Of a DNA stretch of 64,000 nt, positions 53,051 through 62,122 are shown one piece after another. A program made the position numbers and the translations under genes. The number at the start of each line of letters is the position of its first letter. Position 1 is the first letter of the stretch. The notes beneath the pieces were generated by a model that was given only the letters and a program-made list of their open reading frames with translations, was not told the origin of the DNA and did not search any database. Origin of the DNA: Gemmatimonadaceae bacterium (GTDB taxonomy: Bacteria > Gemmatimonadota > Gemmatimonadetes > Gemmatimonadales > Gemmatimonadaceae); NCBI GenBank assembly GCA_025928335.1, contig JAICJQ010000003.1, positions 1 through 64,000 of the forward strand, given 5' to 3'.

Positions 53051-54019
53051 ATGACGAAACGAGCTCTGCGCAACTTGCTCATGCTCCTCGTCGCCGCCGC
53101 GTCCGCTTCTCTCGAAGCACCGCGCTTGGCGCATAGGCCGCTTGCCGATGCCACCGTCGAGCTCGTCGACGCACCGGACGCGACCGCCGATGCCGTCACC
53201 CAAGTTGCGTCGACCGTTTCGTCCAGCCACCTCGGATTCGACACGAACGTCTATCCCGGCGACAAGGCGATGGACGCCTGGAAACGCTCCGGCGATTACG
53301 AGTGGGTCGGCTACTATCTCTCGGCCCCATGCCACAAGGATGACTCGTGGACCGGCAAGCGCGCCCACCTCGTCGACAACGGATGGGGGCTCGCCGTCAT
53401 CTACGTCGGACAACAGACGTGGGGGCAATCCTACGGGCCGACCACCGTGAAGCGGGTCGTTGTTTCAAAGAAGTCTAAATCCGCCAAGCACAAACGCCAC
53501 GTCACGCGCACAATGACGCGCCGCACGGTCACACCAGTCGCCACGACCGGCGACGGTTGTTCTGCATCATATGTCGGCGCGGCACAGGGGCGCATCGATG
53601 CCCGTGACGCCATCGCCCGCGCGACGCGCGAAGGCTTCGCGACTGGAACGGTCGTCTTCCTCGACGTCGAGCACATGGACCGCATCCCGCAGCGCATGCG
53701 CGATTACTATCGTGCCTGGACCGCCGCAGTCCTCGCCGACGGCCGTTACCGTCCCGGCGTTTATGCCCATACGAAGAACGCCGGCACGATCTACGACGAC
53801 GTCAGCGACGTCTACGACCAAGCCGGCCGGGAAGACGAGCCGCCCTTCTGGGTCGCGGGCTCGAGCGGCTTCGCGCCCGGCCGAGTCCCGAGCGACGTCG
53901 GCCATGCATTCGCTTCGGTCTGGCAGGGCGTCTTGGATGTCGTTCGCACCCACAACGGGGTCAAACTCCCGGTCGACATCTCCGTCGCCTCCGTCGCCTC
54001 GCCCAGTTTCGCCCAGTAG
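53051..54019 (+). CDS. Secreted DUF1906 glycoside-hydrolase-like protein
   Basis: 322 residues. Signal peptide (NLLMLLVAAASASLEA). The DUF1906 (Rv2525c-type, GH25-like) fold: LGFDTNVYPGDKAMDAWKRSG, YEWVGYYLSAPCHKDDSWTG, LAVIYVGQQTWG, FATGTVVFLDVEHMDRIP with the acidic pair D-V-E, RPGVYAHTKNAGTIYDDV and PFWVAGSSGF. A basic insert (KKSKSAKHKRHVTRTMTRR) in the middle is not typical and could be a nucleic-acid or wall-binding loop. Likely acts on the cell wall or a polysaccharide; catalysis is unproven in this family. Confidence 0.85.
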   Translation: MTKRALRNLLMLLVAAASASLEAPRLAHRPLADATVELVDAPDATADAVTQVASTVSSSHLGFDTNVYPGDKAMDAWKRSGDYEWVGYYLSAPCHKDDSWTGKRAHLVDNGWGLAVIYVGQQTWGQSYGPTTVKRVVVSKKSKSAKHKRHVTRTMTRRTVTPVATTGDGCSASYVGAAQGRIDARDAIARATREGFATGTVVFLDVEHMDRIPQRMRDYYRAWTAAVLADGRYRPGVYAHTKNAGTIYDDVSDVYDQAGREDEPPFWVAGSSGFAPGRVPSDVGHAFASVWQGVLDVVRTHNGVKLPVDISVASVASPSFAQ

Positions 54020-54075
54020 GCGTCGCTGACGGTTCGTCGCTCGACTGTTTGGGTTGGTTGCTCGGGTCGAGAAAC

Positions 54076-54230
54076 TGGATACGGGACACTGCGACGGGAC
54101 TGAACGGAAAAAGACAGGATTACCTGCCTTTTGTTTGGGGCCAGTCGAAAGAGTCTCTCACGCTACATCCCTTCAAGAGCAGTCAATCCTGTAGCGCTCC
54201 CGTTCCATCCCGTTTCTTGTCCCGTATCCA
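54076..54230. repeat. Imperfect inverted repeat, two 46-bp arms
   Basis: The left arm (54076-54121) and the complement of the right arm (54185-54230) share TGGATACGGGACA exactly at one end and ACAGGATT at the other, with ACGGGA-TG-AACGG between and a few gaps. A 63-base stretch lies between the arms. It occupies most of the intergenic region between the DUF1906 gene and the convergent RND gene. No coding frame. It resembles a structured intergenic repeat or miniature element. Confidence 0.6.
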
Positions 54231-54293
54231 TTTGCACCAAGCATCCACGGCGCACCGAGACGCAAACGGCCGCGACACCGCGGCGCAACGAGA

Positions 54294-57200
54294 TTAGTCG
54301 CCGGGCTCCGGAATCGGCGTTGGAACCGGCGCGCCCTTGAATCGCGCCGACAACGCCTCGCGCCACTCATCCAAGATCTCGTACACCGTCGGAATCACGA
54401 TGAGCGTCAGGACGGTGGATGTGATCACGCCACCGATGACGGCGCGTCCGAGCGGGGCGCGGAAGTCGGCGCCCTCACCCAACCCGAGCGCGACGGGCAC
54501 CATGCCGGCGATCAGCGCGAGCGTCGTCATGAGAATCGGGCGAAGACGAATCCGGCCCGCCTCGATCAAGGCTTCGCGTCGCTCGAGACCGCGGCCCGTG
54601 TGCGCCCATTTGGCAAAATCGATCAGCAGGATCGCGTTCTTCGCCACGATGCCCATCAGGAGGATCACGCCGATCAGGCTCATGAGATTCAACGTGTCGC
54701 GCGTCACGATCAGCGCGAGCACGACCCCGATCAGCGACAGTGGAAGCGAAATCAGAATCGCCAGCGGGTCGAGGAACGAACCGAACTGCACGACGAGAAT
54801 CAGGTACATGAGCATCACCGCGACACCGAGCGCGATGAAGATGTTGCCGAATACCTCATTCTGGCTCTGCGCCTCGCCGGCGGTCGAGATGTGATAGCCG
54901 GCCGGCAACTGCAGCTTGCCGACGTTCGACATCACCGCCGCCGACACCTTCCCGAGCGACGAGCCTTCGATGTTCGCGCCGATGTTGACGACACGTTCGC
55001 GCTGGAAGTGGTCGATCTGCGACGGACCGGTGCTTGGCGTGATCTCCGCAACTTGGCTGAGCGGCACGAACGCCGGCGGCCCCCCCGGCGTCGCCGGCAT
55101 CACGATCACAGGCAGCTGGCCGAGGTCCGCCGCGTTCTCGCGTGAAGCGGGGACGAGACGCACGTGGACGTAGCGCGAGATGCCGGACGGATCCACCCAG
55201 GTGCCCGCGTCGACACCGGCGAACGCGAATCGCAATGACGTCGCCAACTGCCCGAGGCTGACTCCGAGCGTGCCGGCAAGGCCGCGATTCACCTTGACGT
55301 TGAATTCCGGCTTCTGCCCTTTGGTCGAGAGCCCAACGTCGACGGCGCCCGGCGTCGCCGCCATGATCTGCCGAATCCGCTCGGCGTAGGTGTTGAGTAT
55401 TGTTTGATCGGGACCCTGAAGCTGTAATTGCAACTGCTTCTGCGCGCCGCCGAAGCCCGATGCGAACGTATAGGCCGTGGCGCCGCCGACATTGCGCATC
55501 TCCTGGCGTATGACTTGGCCGAGACCGTCCTGACTGATCGACCTGTCCTTCTTCGCCACGAGACGAACGTAGATGCTCGCGTTGTCGAACTGCGATGCCC
55601 CGGTCGTCGTGCCGACCGTAGTGTACGTGTATTCGACCTCCTTGTGCGCGCGAATCAGCCGCGCGATCTCCTCGGACTTGAGCGTCGTGTACTCGAGGCT
55701 CGAGCCCGGCGGCGTCTGGATCGCGATATTCAACTCGCTCTGGTCGCTCACCGGCACGAACGCGAAGCCGCCGGCGACGACTTGCAATGCGATCGCCCCG
55801 ACGAACGACAGCACGGCGAGGCCGACCATCGTCCATCGATGATCGAGCGCCCACGCGATGACACTCTTGTAACGCTCCGCCTGACGATCGAACCAGACAT
55901 TGAACCGCTCGAGCACGCGGGCGATCGCGTTCCGTCGTTCGTGGGCCTCGAGCTGCGGGTCAGGCCAATATGCCGACAGCATCGGGTCGAGCGAGAAAGA
56001 AACGAATAAGGAGACGAGAACCGCCGCCGCGATCGTCAACGCGAACGGCTTGAACCATTGGCCGGCGATGCCCGGCATGAAGCCGACGGGGACGAATACT
56101 GCGACGATCGAGAACGTGGTCGCGGCGACGGCGAGCCCGATCTCGTCCGTCCCTTCGTGCGCGGCCTGCATGTGGTCCGCGCCGAGCTCTACGTGACGCA
56201 CGATGTTCTCGCGGACGACGATCGCGTCGTCGATGAGAATGCCAATCGCGAGCGACAGGCCGAGGAGCGACATCGTGTTCAGCGTGAAGCCGAACATCCA
56301 AAGTGGAACGAACGACGCGAGCACCGAGACCGGGAGAGCGAGTCCTGTGATGACGGTGGAGCGCCAGGAGTTCAGGAAGAGGAAGACGACGAGTACAGTA
56401 AGGAGCGCGCCTTCGACGAGCGCCTCCTCGACGTTCCGCACCGAATGCCGCACCCGGACGCCGGCGTCGCGCACGACTTCGATCGTCGCCCCCGCGGGAA
56501 GGCTCTTCTGCAACGCGTCGACGCGCGCGCGAACGCGGTCGGCGACGGCGGTCGTGCTGTACTCGCGCGACTTCACGATGTCCAAGCCGATCGCCTGCTT
56601 GCCATTGTAGAGCGCTGACGATTTCGGCTCCGCCGCCCCCGCCTCCACGTCGGCGACCTGGCCCAACGTGATGAGTTGCCCGTTGCGCTGCGAGATGACG
56701 AGCGAGTTGAAGTCCTCCGGCCGATCGAGCCGTCCCTCGAGCCGAATCGATCGCTGCTCCAGCGGGCCGTTCACGTTCCCGACAGGCGCCGCGAGGTTCT
56801 GCGACCGAAGGGCGCTTACGACCTGATCGATGCCGACCCCCACGGCGGCGAGATCCGTCGGCCGAACATTCACGTTGAGCTGCGCGCTGTCGCCACCAAC
56901 CACATTCACCTGCGCCACGCCGGGGATCCCACGGAGGTCGCCGGCGACCGTTTGCTCGGCGATTTGCGTCAGCTGCGGCGGGGTGAGCACGTTCGACGTG
57001 ATCGCCAGCGAGACGATCGGGAGTTGATTCGGATCGAATCGCTGGATGATCGGTTCGAGAATCTCGGCGGGTAATTGCGCGCGGACCGCCGAGATGGCGT
57101 CGCGAATGTCCTGCGTCGCCTGCTCGACGGCTTTCGAGAACACGAACTGGACGATGATCTGCGCGAAGCCGTCCGTGGACGTCGAGTTGATCTTATCGAC

Positions 57201-57428
57201 GCCGCTGATTCCGGAGATCTTGTCTTCGATCCGGGTGACCACTTCGCGCTCGACGACGTCGGGCGCCGCGCCAGGGTACGCAATGGCCACGAAGACGATC
57301 GGCGCGTCGATGTCGGGGAACTCGTCGGTGTCGAGGCGCGCAAGCGATGCCAAGCCAAAGACGACGAGCGCGATCATCGTCACTACCGTGACGATCGGCC
57401 GTCGTATGGCGAAGTCGGAGACGAACAT
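54294..57428 (-). CDS. RND efflux pump inner-membrane transporter (HAE1 family), without adjacent adaptor
   Basis: 1044 residues. [46 protein letters not shown] (in pieces), TM4 relay [30 protein letters not shown], and TM10 [14 protein letters not shown] are all intact, so proton-driven transport is expected. No adaptor or TolC gene is next to it; its only neighbour is the esterase-like lipoprotein 9 bases upstream. It is a paralogue of the pump at 44087 and may share that adaptor and duct. Confidence 0.95.
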   Translation of the reverse strand: MFVSDFAIRRPIVTVVTMIALVVFGLASLARLDTDEFPDIDAPIVFVAIAYPGAAPDVVEREVVTRIEDKISGISGVDKINSTSTDGFAQIIVQFVFSKAVEQATQDIRDAISAVRAQLPAEILEPIIQRFDPNQLPIVSLAITSNVLTPPQLTQIAEQTVAGDLRGIPGVAQVNVVGGDSAQLNVNVRPTDLAAVGVGIDQVVSALRSQNLAAPVGNVNGPLEQRSIRLEGRLDRPEDFNSLVISQRNGQLITLGQVADVEAGAAEPKSSALYNGKQAIGLDIVKSREYSTTAVADRVRARVDALQKSLPAGATIEVVRDAGVRVRHSVRNVEEALVEGALLTVLVVFLFLNSWRSTVITGLALPVSVLASFVPLWMFGFTLNTMSLLGLSLAIGILIDDAIVVRENIVRHVELGADHMQAAHEGTDEIGLAVAATTFSIVAVFVPVGFMPGIAGQWFKPFALTIAAAVLVSLFVSFSLDPMLSAYWPDPQLEAHERRNAIARVLERFNVWFDRQAERYKSVIAWALDHRWTMVGLAVLSFVGAIALQVVAGGFAFVPVSDQSELNIAIQTPPGSSLEYTTLKSEEIARLIRAHKEVEYTYTTVGTTTGASQFDNASIYVRLVAKKDRSISQDGLGQVIRQEMRNVGGATAYTFASGFGGAQKQLQLQLQGPDQTILNTYAERIRQIMAATPGAVDVGLSTKGQKPEFNVKVNRGLAGTLGVSLGQLATSLRFAFAGVDAGTWVDPSGISRYVHVRLVPASRENAADLGQLPVIVMPATPGGPPAFVPLSQVAEITPSTGPSQIDHFQRERVVNIGANIEGSSLGKVSAAVMSNVGKLQLPAGYHISTAGEAQSQNEVFGNIFIALGVAVMLMYLILVVQFGSFLDPLAILISLPLSLIGVVLALIVTRDTLNLMSLIGVILLMGIVAKNAILLIDFAKWAHTGRGLERREALIEAGRIRLRPILMTTLALIAGMVPVALGLGEGADFRAPLGRAVIGGVITSTVLTLIVIPTVYEILDEWREALSARFKGAPVPTPIPEPGD

Positions 57429-57437
57429 TCCGTGCGG

Positions 57438-58817
57438 TTAGGGGTGCGCCGGGTTCACGCTGCGCGCAAAGACGATCGCATCGTAGTTCTTGGGAAATTC
57501 CACGCTCGTTTCGAACGCCGTCGGCGCCACTGGTGTGTAGATCTCCGTGATCAACCGCATCTGTCGCGGACCGCGCAGCCACGCCCCCGCCGAATCGCTG
57601 GGTAGGCCGCGCATGTCGAGCCAGAAGTTCTGATTGTTCGCGCGCATCAACACGTCTTCATACGAATCGGCGCCCGGAACCGCTACCCGCGTATTGGCGA
57701 AGCCCGGTTCCCCCCCACTGCCGACACCCCCGCGTCCATTCGTCGACGGAACTCGAGCGCGAATCGTGCCGCCACCGATGGCGAACGCGACAGCACGATA
57801 CTTGTCGCCCAGTCGCTCGCCGAGGGGGACGCCGGTTTGCACCGTCCGTCCATTGTCGATAACGATGCGTCCCATTTCCACGTCGCCACCCCAAACGAGG
57901 AGCTTTCCGCCCGGGGGCAGTTCGTCGAGCAGATAGATCACGTGCTCGGCGTTCTGCTTCTCGCGGGGCAGGTGACGGAGCCCGACGCTGACATGGTGGC
58001 GAACCAATCTGGCCATCGATTCCGCGAAGGCGATATCGGGCATCACGGGCGACGACACCGGGAACCGCGATCGGAGCGCGGCGAGACTGTCGGCCGCGGC
58101 GGCCGTCGCCGGGCCGCATGCGTTCCAGAACGAACTGTCCGCGGCGCGTCCCTCGAGGCCCCAATGCGCGCCCTCGTTCGTCGCGACGCATGCGTACGTC
58201 CGCTTGAGCCACTGGTTGAGCGCGACGCCGGCAACCGAGTCCGGTAGGCTCGTCGCCACCTGAACGGCGCGCGCGGCGGTTGGAATCTCGAATCCGTAGA
58301 AGCCGAGCGGTCGATCCTTGTGCGCAATGTTCCACTGACGCATCGCGAGCATGAACGCCCACATCTCGCGTGACTCCCATCGCCACGATCCGAGTTGACG
58401 CATGATGCGGCGGGGGTCGCCTTGGGAAGTCTGGACCCAGCGGTTCAGCTCCAGCGCCTCGGGCATCGGCCCTTGGATGGCAATGCCGCGGAAACCCGAA
58501 TCGGCGAGCGCGAAGAGCGTTCGTCGAACAATGTCCGGAAACTCGTCGGTGCCTTCCGTGAGCTCACTCAATCCGAAAACGCGCGCGCCATTGACGATCG
58601 GTGCGAGTGCGCGTCGGTCTCGGTCCAGATTCATCGAGTCAGCAAGGGCGAATCCGCTGGAATGCGCATTCACCCACTGAAGCGCGGCCGACGCTGACGT
58701 GCTGAGCGCCGGCGGCGGCGTTGGCGGTGGCGGCGGCGCCCCTCGGCAAGCGCCAAGAGCGAACAACCATATGGTAGCGGTGATGCTCGCCGCTGGACGA
58801 AAGGCGTTCATCGTCAT
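57438..58817 (-). CDS. Erythromycin-esterase-family lipoprotein with substituted active site
   Basis: 459 residues. Signal peptide ends in lipobox LGAC, then a Pro-rich linker (PPPPPTPPP). Family alignment is clear over long stretches: INGARVFGL / SELTEGTDEF, GFRGIAIQGPMPEALELNRWV, RPLGFYGFEIP, KLLVWGGDVEMG. Functional Ere enzymes have GEATHG, FAIEANW and WAHNAH. Here the two histidine positions read Glu and Gly/Glu, and the Glu of FAIEA reads Gln, so the esterase chemistry is probably lost. The extracellular location is also unlike cytoplasmic Ere. It lies 9 bases upstream of an RND pump and is probably co-expressed with it. Confidence 0.8.
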   Translation of the reverse strand: MTMNAFRPAASITATIWLFALGACRGAPPPPPTPPPALSTSASAALQWVNAHSSGFALADSMNLDRDRRALAPIVNGARVFGLSELTEGTDEFPDIVRRTLFALADSGFRGIAIQGPMPEALELNRWVQTSQGDPRRIMRQLGSWRWESREMWAFMLAMRQWNIAHKDRPLGFYGFEIPTAARAVQVATSLPDSVAGVALNQWLKRTYACVATNEGAHWGLEGRAADSSFWNACGPATAAAADSLAALRSRFPVSSPVMPDIAFAESMARLVRHHVSVGLRHLPREKQNAEHVIYLLDELPPGGKLLVWGGDVEMGRIVIDNGRTVQTGVPLGERLGDKYRAVAFAIGGGTIRARVPSTNGRGGVGSGGEPGFANTRVAVPGADSYEDVLMRANNQNFWLDMRGLPSDSAGAWLRGPRQMRLITEIYTPVAPTAFETSVEFPKNYDAIVFARSVNPAHP

Positions 58818-58841
58818 AGCAGGATTCTCGAATCTAGATGG

Positions 58842-59780
58842 CTAAGTACCGGACTGCGGCGCGAGGCCCGTGTCACCAGACGCATCCCCGACGCTCGCCC
58901 CGAACTCGTCGTCGAGTAGCAGCCGGAGCTCGCGCGCCGCCATCGATTCCGGTCGTTGACGAAGCTTGAGCTGGGTCAGCGCCCGTCGAATCTGCAGTCC
59001 CTGGACCGGAACGACGACAAGGCGCCCGAGAGTAATCTGGTCGGCCGCGGCGGCTCTCGAGACGATGGCGACCCCAAGTCCGGCAGCGACGCCCTGCTTG
59101 ATCGCCTCGGTGCCGCCAAGGCGCATGGTGCGAGTCGGACGGGCGCCGTGAAGCGCCAGCGCACGCTCCGCGACCTCGCGCGTTCCGGAACCGGGCTCCC
59201 GAACCAGAATCGTTTCGCGCATCAGGTCCTCGACGCGGATGTTCGACTGCTTTGCAATGCGTTGATCGGGATGAGCGATCACCACGAGCTCGTCTTCGCG
59301 CCAGGGTATGACATCCACCGCCTCATGCGAAATGGGACCCTCTACCAACGCCACGTCCGTGCGAGCCTCGAGCAAGAGCCGGAGGACAGAGCGCGTGTTC
59401 GCGCTGGTGGCGCGGATGTGGACGCTCGGGTGACGAACATGGAAGCGGCCGAGCACCGGTGGAAGCATGTATGTCGCGATAGTCGTGCTCGCCGCCACGC
59501 GGAGCGTTCCGCGCTTGAGACCACGTAGCTCACGGAGCTCTCGCTCCGCCATCCGTTCGACCCCGAACAGTTCTCTCGCCCGCCCGTAGAGCGCCCGACC
59601 CGCTTCCGTCAGGTTGACTCCGCGACCGCCCCGCTCGAGCAGCGAGACGTGCAGCTGTCGCTCCAATTCGTTGAGTGACTTGGAGATAGCTGGTTGGCTG
59701 AGTCGTAAGACGCGGGCGGCACTGGTGAATCCGCCTTGGTCGACGACTGCCGCAAACAGTCTGAGGTGGTGGAGGTTCAT
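58842..59780 (-). CDS. LysR-family transcriptional regulator
   Basis: 312 residues. Winged helix-turn-helix HHLRLFAAVVDQGGFTSAARVLRLSQPAISKSL, then LERQLHVSLLERGGRGVNLTEAG. The substrate-binding domain (about 90-300) begins GTLRVAASTTIATYMLPPVL and includes LVREPGSGTREVAERAL and GLGVAIVSRAA. The sequence near the effector pocket is like CysB/Cbl and other sulfur or aromatic regulators. Divergent from the YeiH gene, with 78 bases between starts, and probably its regulator, as is common for yeiH-yeiE pairs. Confidence 0.93.
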   Translation of the reverse strand: MNLHHLRLFAAVVDQGGFTSAARVLRLSQPAISKSLNELERQLHVSLLERGGRGVNLTEAGRALYGRARELFGVERMAERELRELRGLKRGTLRVAASTTIATYMLPPVLGRFHVRHPSVHIRATSANTRSVLRLLLEARTDVALVEGPISHEAVDVIPWREDELVVIAHPDQRIAKQSNIRVEDLMRETILVREPGSGTREVAERALALHGARPTRTMRLGGTEAIKQGVAAGLGVAIVSRAAAADQITLGRLVVVPVQGLQIRRALTQLKLRQRPESMAARELRLLLDDEFGASVGDASGDTGLAPQSGT

Positions 59781-59787
59781 CGCGTAT

Positions 59788-59802
59788 ATAACTCGAAGTT
59801 AT
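59788..59802. promoter_or_regulatory. LysR-type dyad between LysR and YeiH genes
   Basis: ATAACT-CGA-AGTTAT, a perfect 15-base dyad with an A/T-rich centre in the 78-base divergent region. LysR proteins bind T-N11-A dyads of this shape close to their own start; the site would regulate both genes. Confidence 0.6.
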
Positions 59803-59858
59803 GGCTCGATGAAAACAATGTACTGGACTCATAATCCTCGCAACCGCTAGCCTCCTGG

Positions 59859-60896
59859 GTGACTGCGATCCCCTTCGCCTCGAGATTCGCCGGAAACCGC
59901 CGACTTCTGCCGGGCATCGCTGCGTCGATCGTCGTGTCGGTCGTGGCGGTCATCGGCGGCTGGCTCCAGACCATCTGGCTTGGCCGACCGGTCGTCGAGC
60001 CGCTGGTGCTGGCGATCCTCGTCGGCATGCTGGTGCGCAGCCTCTATGGAATGCCGGCCGAGTGTGAGCCTGGCGTGCGGTTCGTTGGGAAAGAAGTGCT
60101 CGAGGTGGCGGTTTTTCTGCTCGGCGCGACACTCGATGCACCGAAGTTGTTCGCGTCTGGCCCAACGCTCGCGCTCGCGATCGTGATCGCCGTCGTCGTT
60201 GCGCTCATCGTTGGCGTCGGGATCGGACGCGCCGCGGGCTTGTCACCACGGCTCGCGCTGCTCGTGTCGTGCGGCAATGCAATCTGCGGTAACTCGGCGA
60301 TCGCGGCGATCGCGCCGGTAATCGGTGCCGATCGTGAAGATGTCGCGGCGTCGATTGCGCTGACGGCAGTCCTTGGCGTGACGGTCGTGCTCACGCTTCC
60401 GCTCCTCGCGCTGCCGCTCGGCTACTCACACTACCAGTACGGCGTGCTGGCAGGTCTCTCGGTCTATGCGGTTCCGCAGGTACTCGCCGCCGCATATGCG
60501 GTAAGCGTCGTGAGCGGACAGGTGGCGACCGTCGTCAAGCTGGCACGTGTGCTGATGCTCGGGCCCGTCGTCGTTTTTCTCTCGCTTCGCCGGCGGCGAA
60601 GCGCCGATGCGATCGATCGCCCGAAGCGCACGACGACGCTGGTTCCGTGGTTCGTCGTCGGCTTCGTCCTGTTGGCGGTCGTGCGCAGCGCTGGTTGGCT
60701 GCCGGAGGCAGCGATCTCCACGGCGGCCGTCTCGGCTCGGTGGCTGACGGTCGCGGCAATGGCCGCACTAGGACTGTCGGTCGATTTCGCGTCGGTAAAA
60801 CGCGTCGGAGCGCGAGTCGCGGTCGCCGCGGTGGGCTCACTCCTCGCGCTCCTTCTTACTGTGATTGCGTTGATTTCAGCTCTTGGAATTCGCTGA
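59859..60896 (+). CDS. YeiH-family (UPF0324) putative sulfate exporter
   Basis: 345 residues from a GTG at 59859, without a good binding site, so the start is provisional. About ten membrane helices. The family signature CGNAICGNSAIAAIAPVIGA is present, with LVSCGN. The C-terminus AMAALGLSVDFASVKRVG is also typical. Known members export sulfite or sulfate-like anions. LysR regulators often lie beside it. The 3' end overlaps the Rieske gene by 21 bases on the opposite strand. Confidence 0.9.
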   Translation: MTAIPFASRFAGNRRLLPGIAASIVVSVVAVIGGWLQTIWLGRPVVEPLVLAILVGMLVRSLYGMPAECEPGVRFVGKEVLEVAVFLLGATLDAPKLFASGPTLALAIVIAVVVALIVGVGIGRAAGLSPRLALLVSCGNAICGNSAIAAIAPVIGADREDVAASIALTAVLGVTVVLTLPLLALPLGYSHYQYGVLAGLSVYAVPQVLAAAYAVSVVSGQVATVVKLARVLMLGPVVVFLSLRRRRSADAIDRPKRTTTLVPWFVVGFVLLAVVRSAGWLPEAAISTAAVSARWLTVAAMAALGLSVDFASVKRVGARVAVAAVGSLLALLLTVIALISALGIR

Positions 60897-61442
60897 GACT
60901 TTATTGTCGACGCGAACGACGGCGGCGGTCCATTGCGGTCCGTCGGAATCCTCCTCGAACACTTTATCGAGATCGACGGTCACGCCGTTCGGCTGCATTT
61001 GGATTGCGTAACGATCCATGTTGCGCGTGGCGCGTCCACTGCCCGCGATATAGGAACCGTCCGGCTGGAACCTCGAGTGATGCTTTGGGCACTGGAACGC
61101 GTGGTCGTGATCGTCCCATCTCAGCGCGGTGTTCTGGTGCGGGCATGACAGCGCGAACGCATAGACCGCGTTCTGCCAACGCACGAGGATGACATCGTTG
61201 TCTTTGTCGATCTGCGCACCGTCCACGGCGGGCACGGTGTAGCTCCGCGTGCTACCGGAAGACCGCTTGGCTCCGGTGAACTCGAGCGGCATGGCGAGCG
61301 CGGCATTCTTCGCCATCCCCACCGCCATCATCGCTCCGGCAACGCTCAGGAAGCTGTCTCGCAGGAATTGACGGCGGCTGGCCGGAATCGCGCAGTCGAA
61401 TTGTTCGCAGTCGTCGTGGATGTTCGTGTTCTTGGACATCAT
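60876..61442 (-). CDS. Tat-exported Rieske [2Fe-2S] protein
   Basis: 188 residues. Tat signal RRQFLRDSFLSVAGAMMAVGMA (about 23-45). The Rieske domain has both cluster motifs: CPHQN (C-x-H) and CPKHHS (C-x2-H), with spacing like QcrA-type proteins. A preceding YTVPAVDGAQIDKDNDVILVRW and following FQPDGSYIAGSGRATRNMDRYAIQ complete the fold. The family transfers single electrons. It is convergent on YeiH and stands alone, so its redox partner is unknown. Confidence 0.9.
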   Translation of the reverse strand: MMSKNTNIHDDCEQFDCAIPASRRQFLRDSFLSVAGAMMAVGMAKNAALAMPLEFTGAKRSSGSTRSYTVPAVDGAQIDKDNDVILVRWQNAVYAFALSCPHQNTALRWDDHDHAFQCPKHHSRFQPDGSYIAGSGRATRNMDRYAIQMQPNGVTVDLDKVFEEDSDGPQWTAAVVRVDNKVSANSKS

Positions 61443-61588
61443 CTATCCCCTCGGCGAGAGACACCCGAGCGCAGTCGAGACCCTCACGTGGTGTTGAGAT
61501 CGCCGGCGGCGCGGTTGGAGTCGCCGCCAGTTGCCGCGACGTGTGTCGCTGAGGGGTTTTACACCACCTGTTCGCGACAGTGCCGATT

Positions 61589-61686
61589 GGCCAGTTGGGG
61601 TGGCCAGTTGGGGTCAGACTCCGTTTTTGAGACGGGGTCAGACTCCGGTTCGGCCGTTCCGTTTTCGAGATGGGGGTGAGACTCCG
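61589..61686. repeat. Short direct repeats (GGGGTCAGACTCCG type)
   Basis: The 329-base stretch 61443-61771 between the Rieske gene and PadR has no gene. It holds a perfect tandem 13-mer GGCCAGTTGGGGT (61589-61601, 61602-61614), then GGGGTCAGACTCCG at 61610-61623 and 61634-61647 and a one-mismatch third copy at 61673-61686. Two 27-28 base units CCGTTTT(T/C)GAGA(C/T)GGGG can be drawn (61621-61647, 61659-61686). Such GGGGTCAGAC repeats resemble REP-type intergenic repeats. Confidence 0.6.
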
Positions 61687-61736
61687 TCTTGGGCCATTCG
61701 TTCGACGGTTGAACTCCGGCCGGTGCGGCGGAGGTA

Positions 61737-61768
61737 TTGACATAGCTAGTTAGGTATAGCTAGTTAGG
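61737..61768 (+). promoter_or_regulatory. PadR promoter with tandem operator repeats
   Basis: A perfect 13-base direct repeat ATAGCTAGTTAGG (61742-61754, 61756-61768) with a 1-base spacer. TTGACA at 61737-61742 and TAGTTA at 61761-61766 (18-base spacing) make a good promoter that overlaps both repeats. The GTG start of PadR is 4 bases after the second repeat, so the mRNA is probably leaderless. Confidence 0.7.
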
Positions 61769-61771
61769 GGT

Positions 61772-62107
61772 GTGGCCAAGAAGAAAAACGACATCCTTCA
61801 GGGCACACTCGCCCTGCTCGTGCTCAAGACCATCGGCGCACACGGACGCATGCACGGGTATGCGATCACGTCGCACATCCAGCAGGCGTCGGGCGACCTG
61901 CTTCGCGTGGAAAAAGGCTCGCTGTATCCGGCTCTGCACCGCATGGAGCAGGACGGCTGGCTGCGCGCCGAATGGGGGACGACCGAGAAGAATCGCGAGG
62001 CGCGATTCTACGTCATCACCGCCGCCGGCCGAAAACAGCTCGCGCTCGAGGAGGAAAGTTGGGCGCGGCTGCGCGAAGGCGTCACGCGCGTCTTGCGTTA
62101 CGCGTAA
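61772..62107 (+). CDS. PadR-family transcriptional regulator
   Basis: 111 residues from a GTG at 61772. HTH features: DILQGTLALLVLKTIGAHGRMHGYAI, VEKGSLYPALHRMEQDGWL and EARFYVITAAGRKQLALEEESW. It lies 15 bases before the second ADOP permease gene. Compared with the PadR at 35197 the motif set is the same but the operator is different (direct instead of inverted repeats). Confidence 0.95.
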   Translation: MAKKKNDILQGTLALLVLKTIGAHGRMHGYAITSHIQQASGDLLRVEKGSLYPALHRMEQDGWLRAEWGTTEKNREARFYVITAAGRKQLALEEESWARLREGVTRVLRYA

Positions 62108-62122
62108 TCCACCGAGGCCATC

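Noticed and set aside
61589..61768. CRISPR-like direct repeats
   Set aside because: Repeats are only 13-28 bases, at irregular spacing, with two or three copies and no unique spacers or cas genes nearby.
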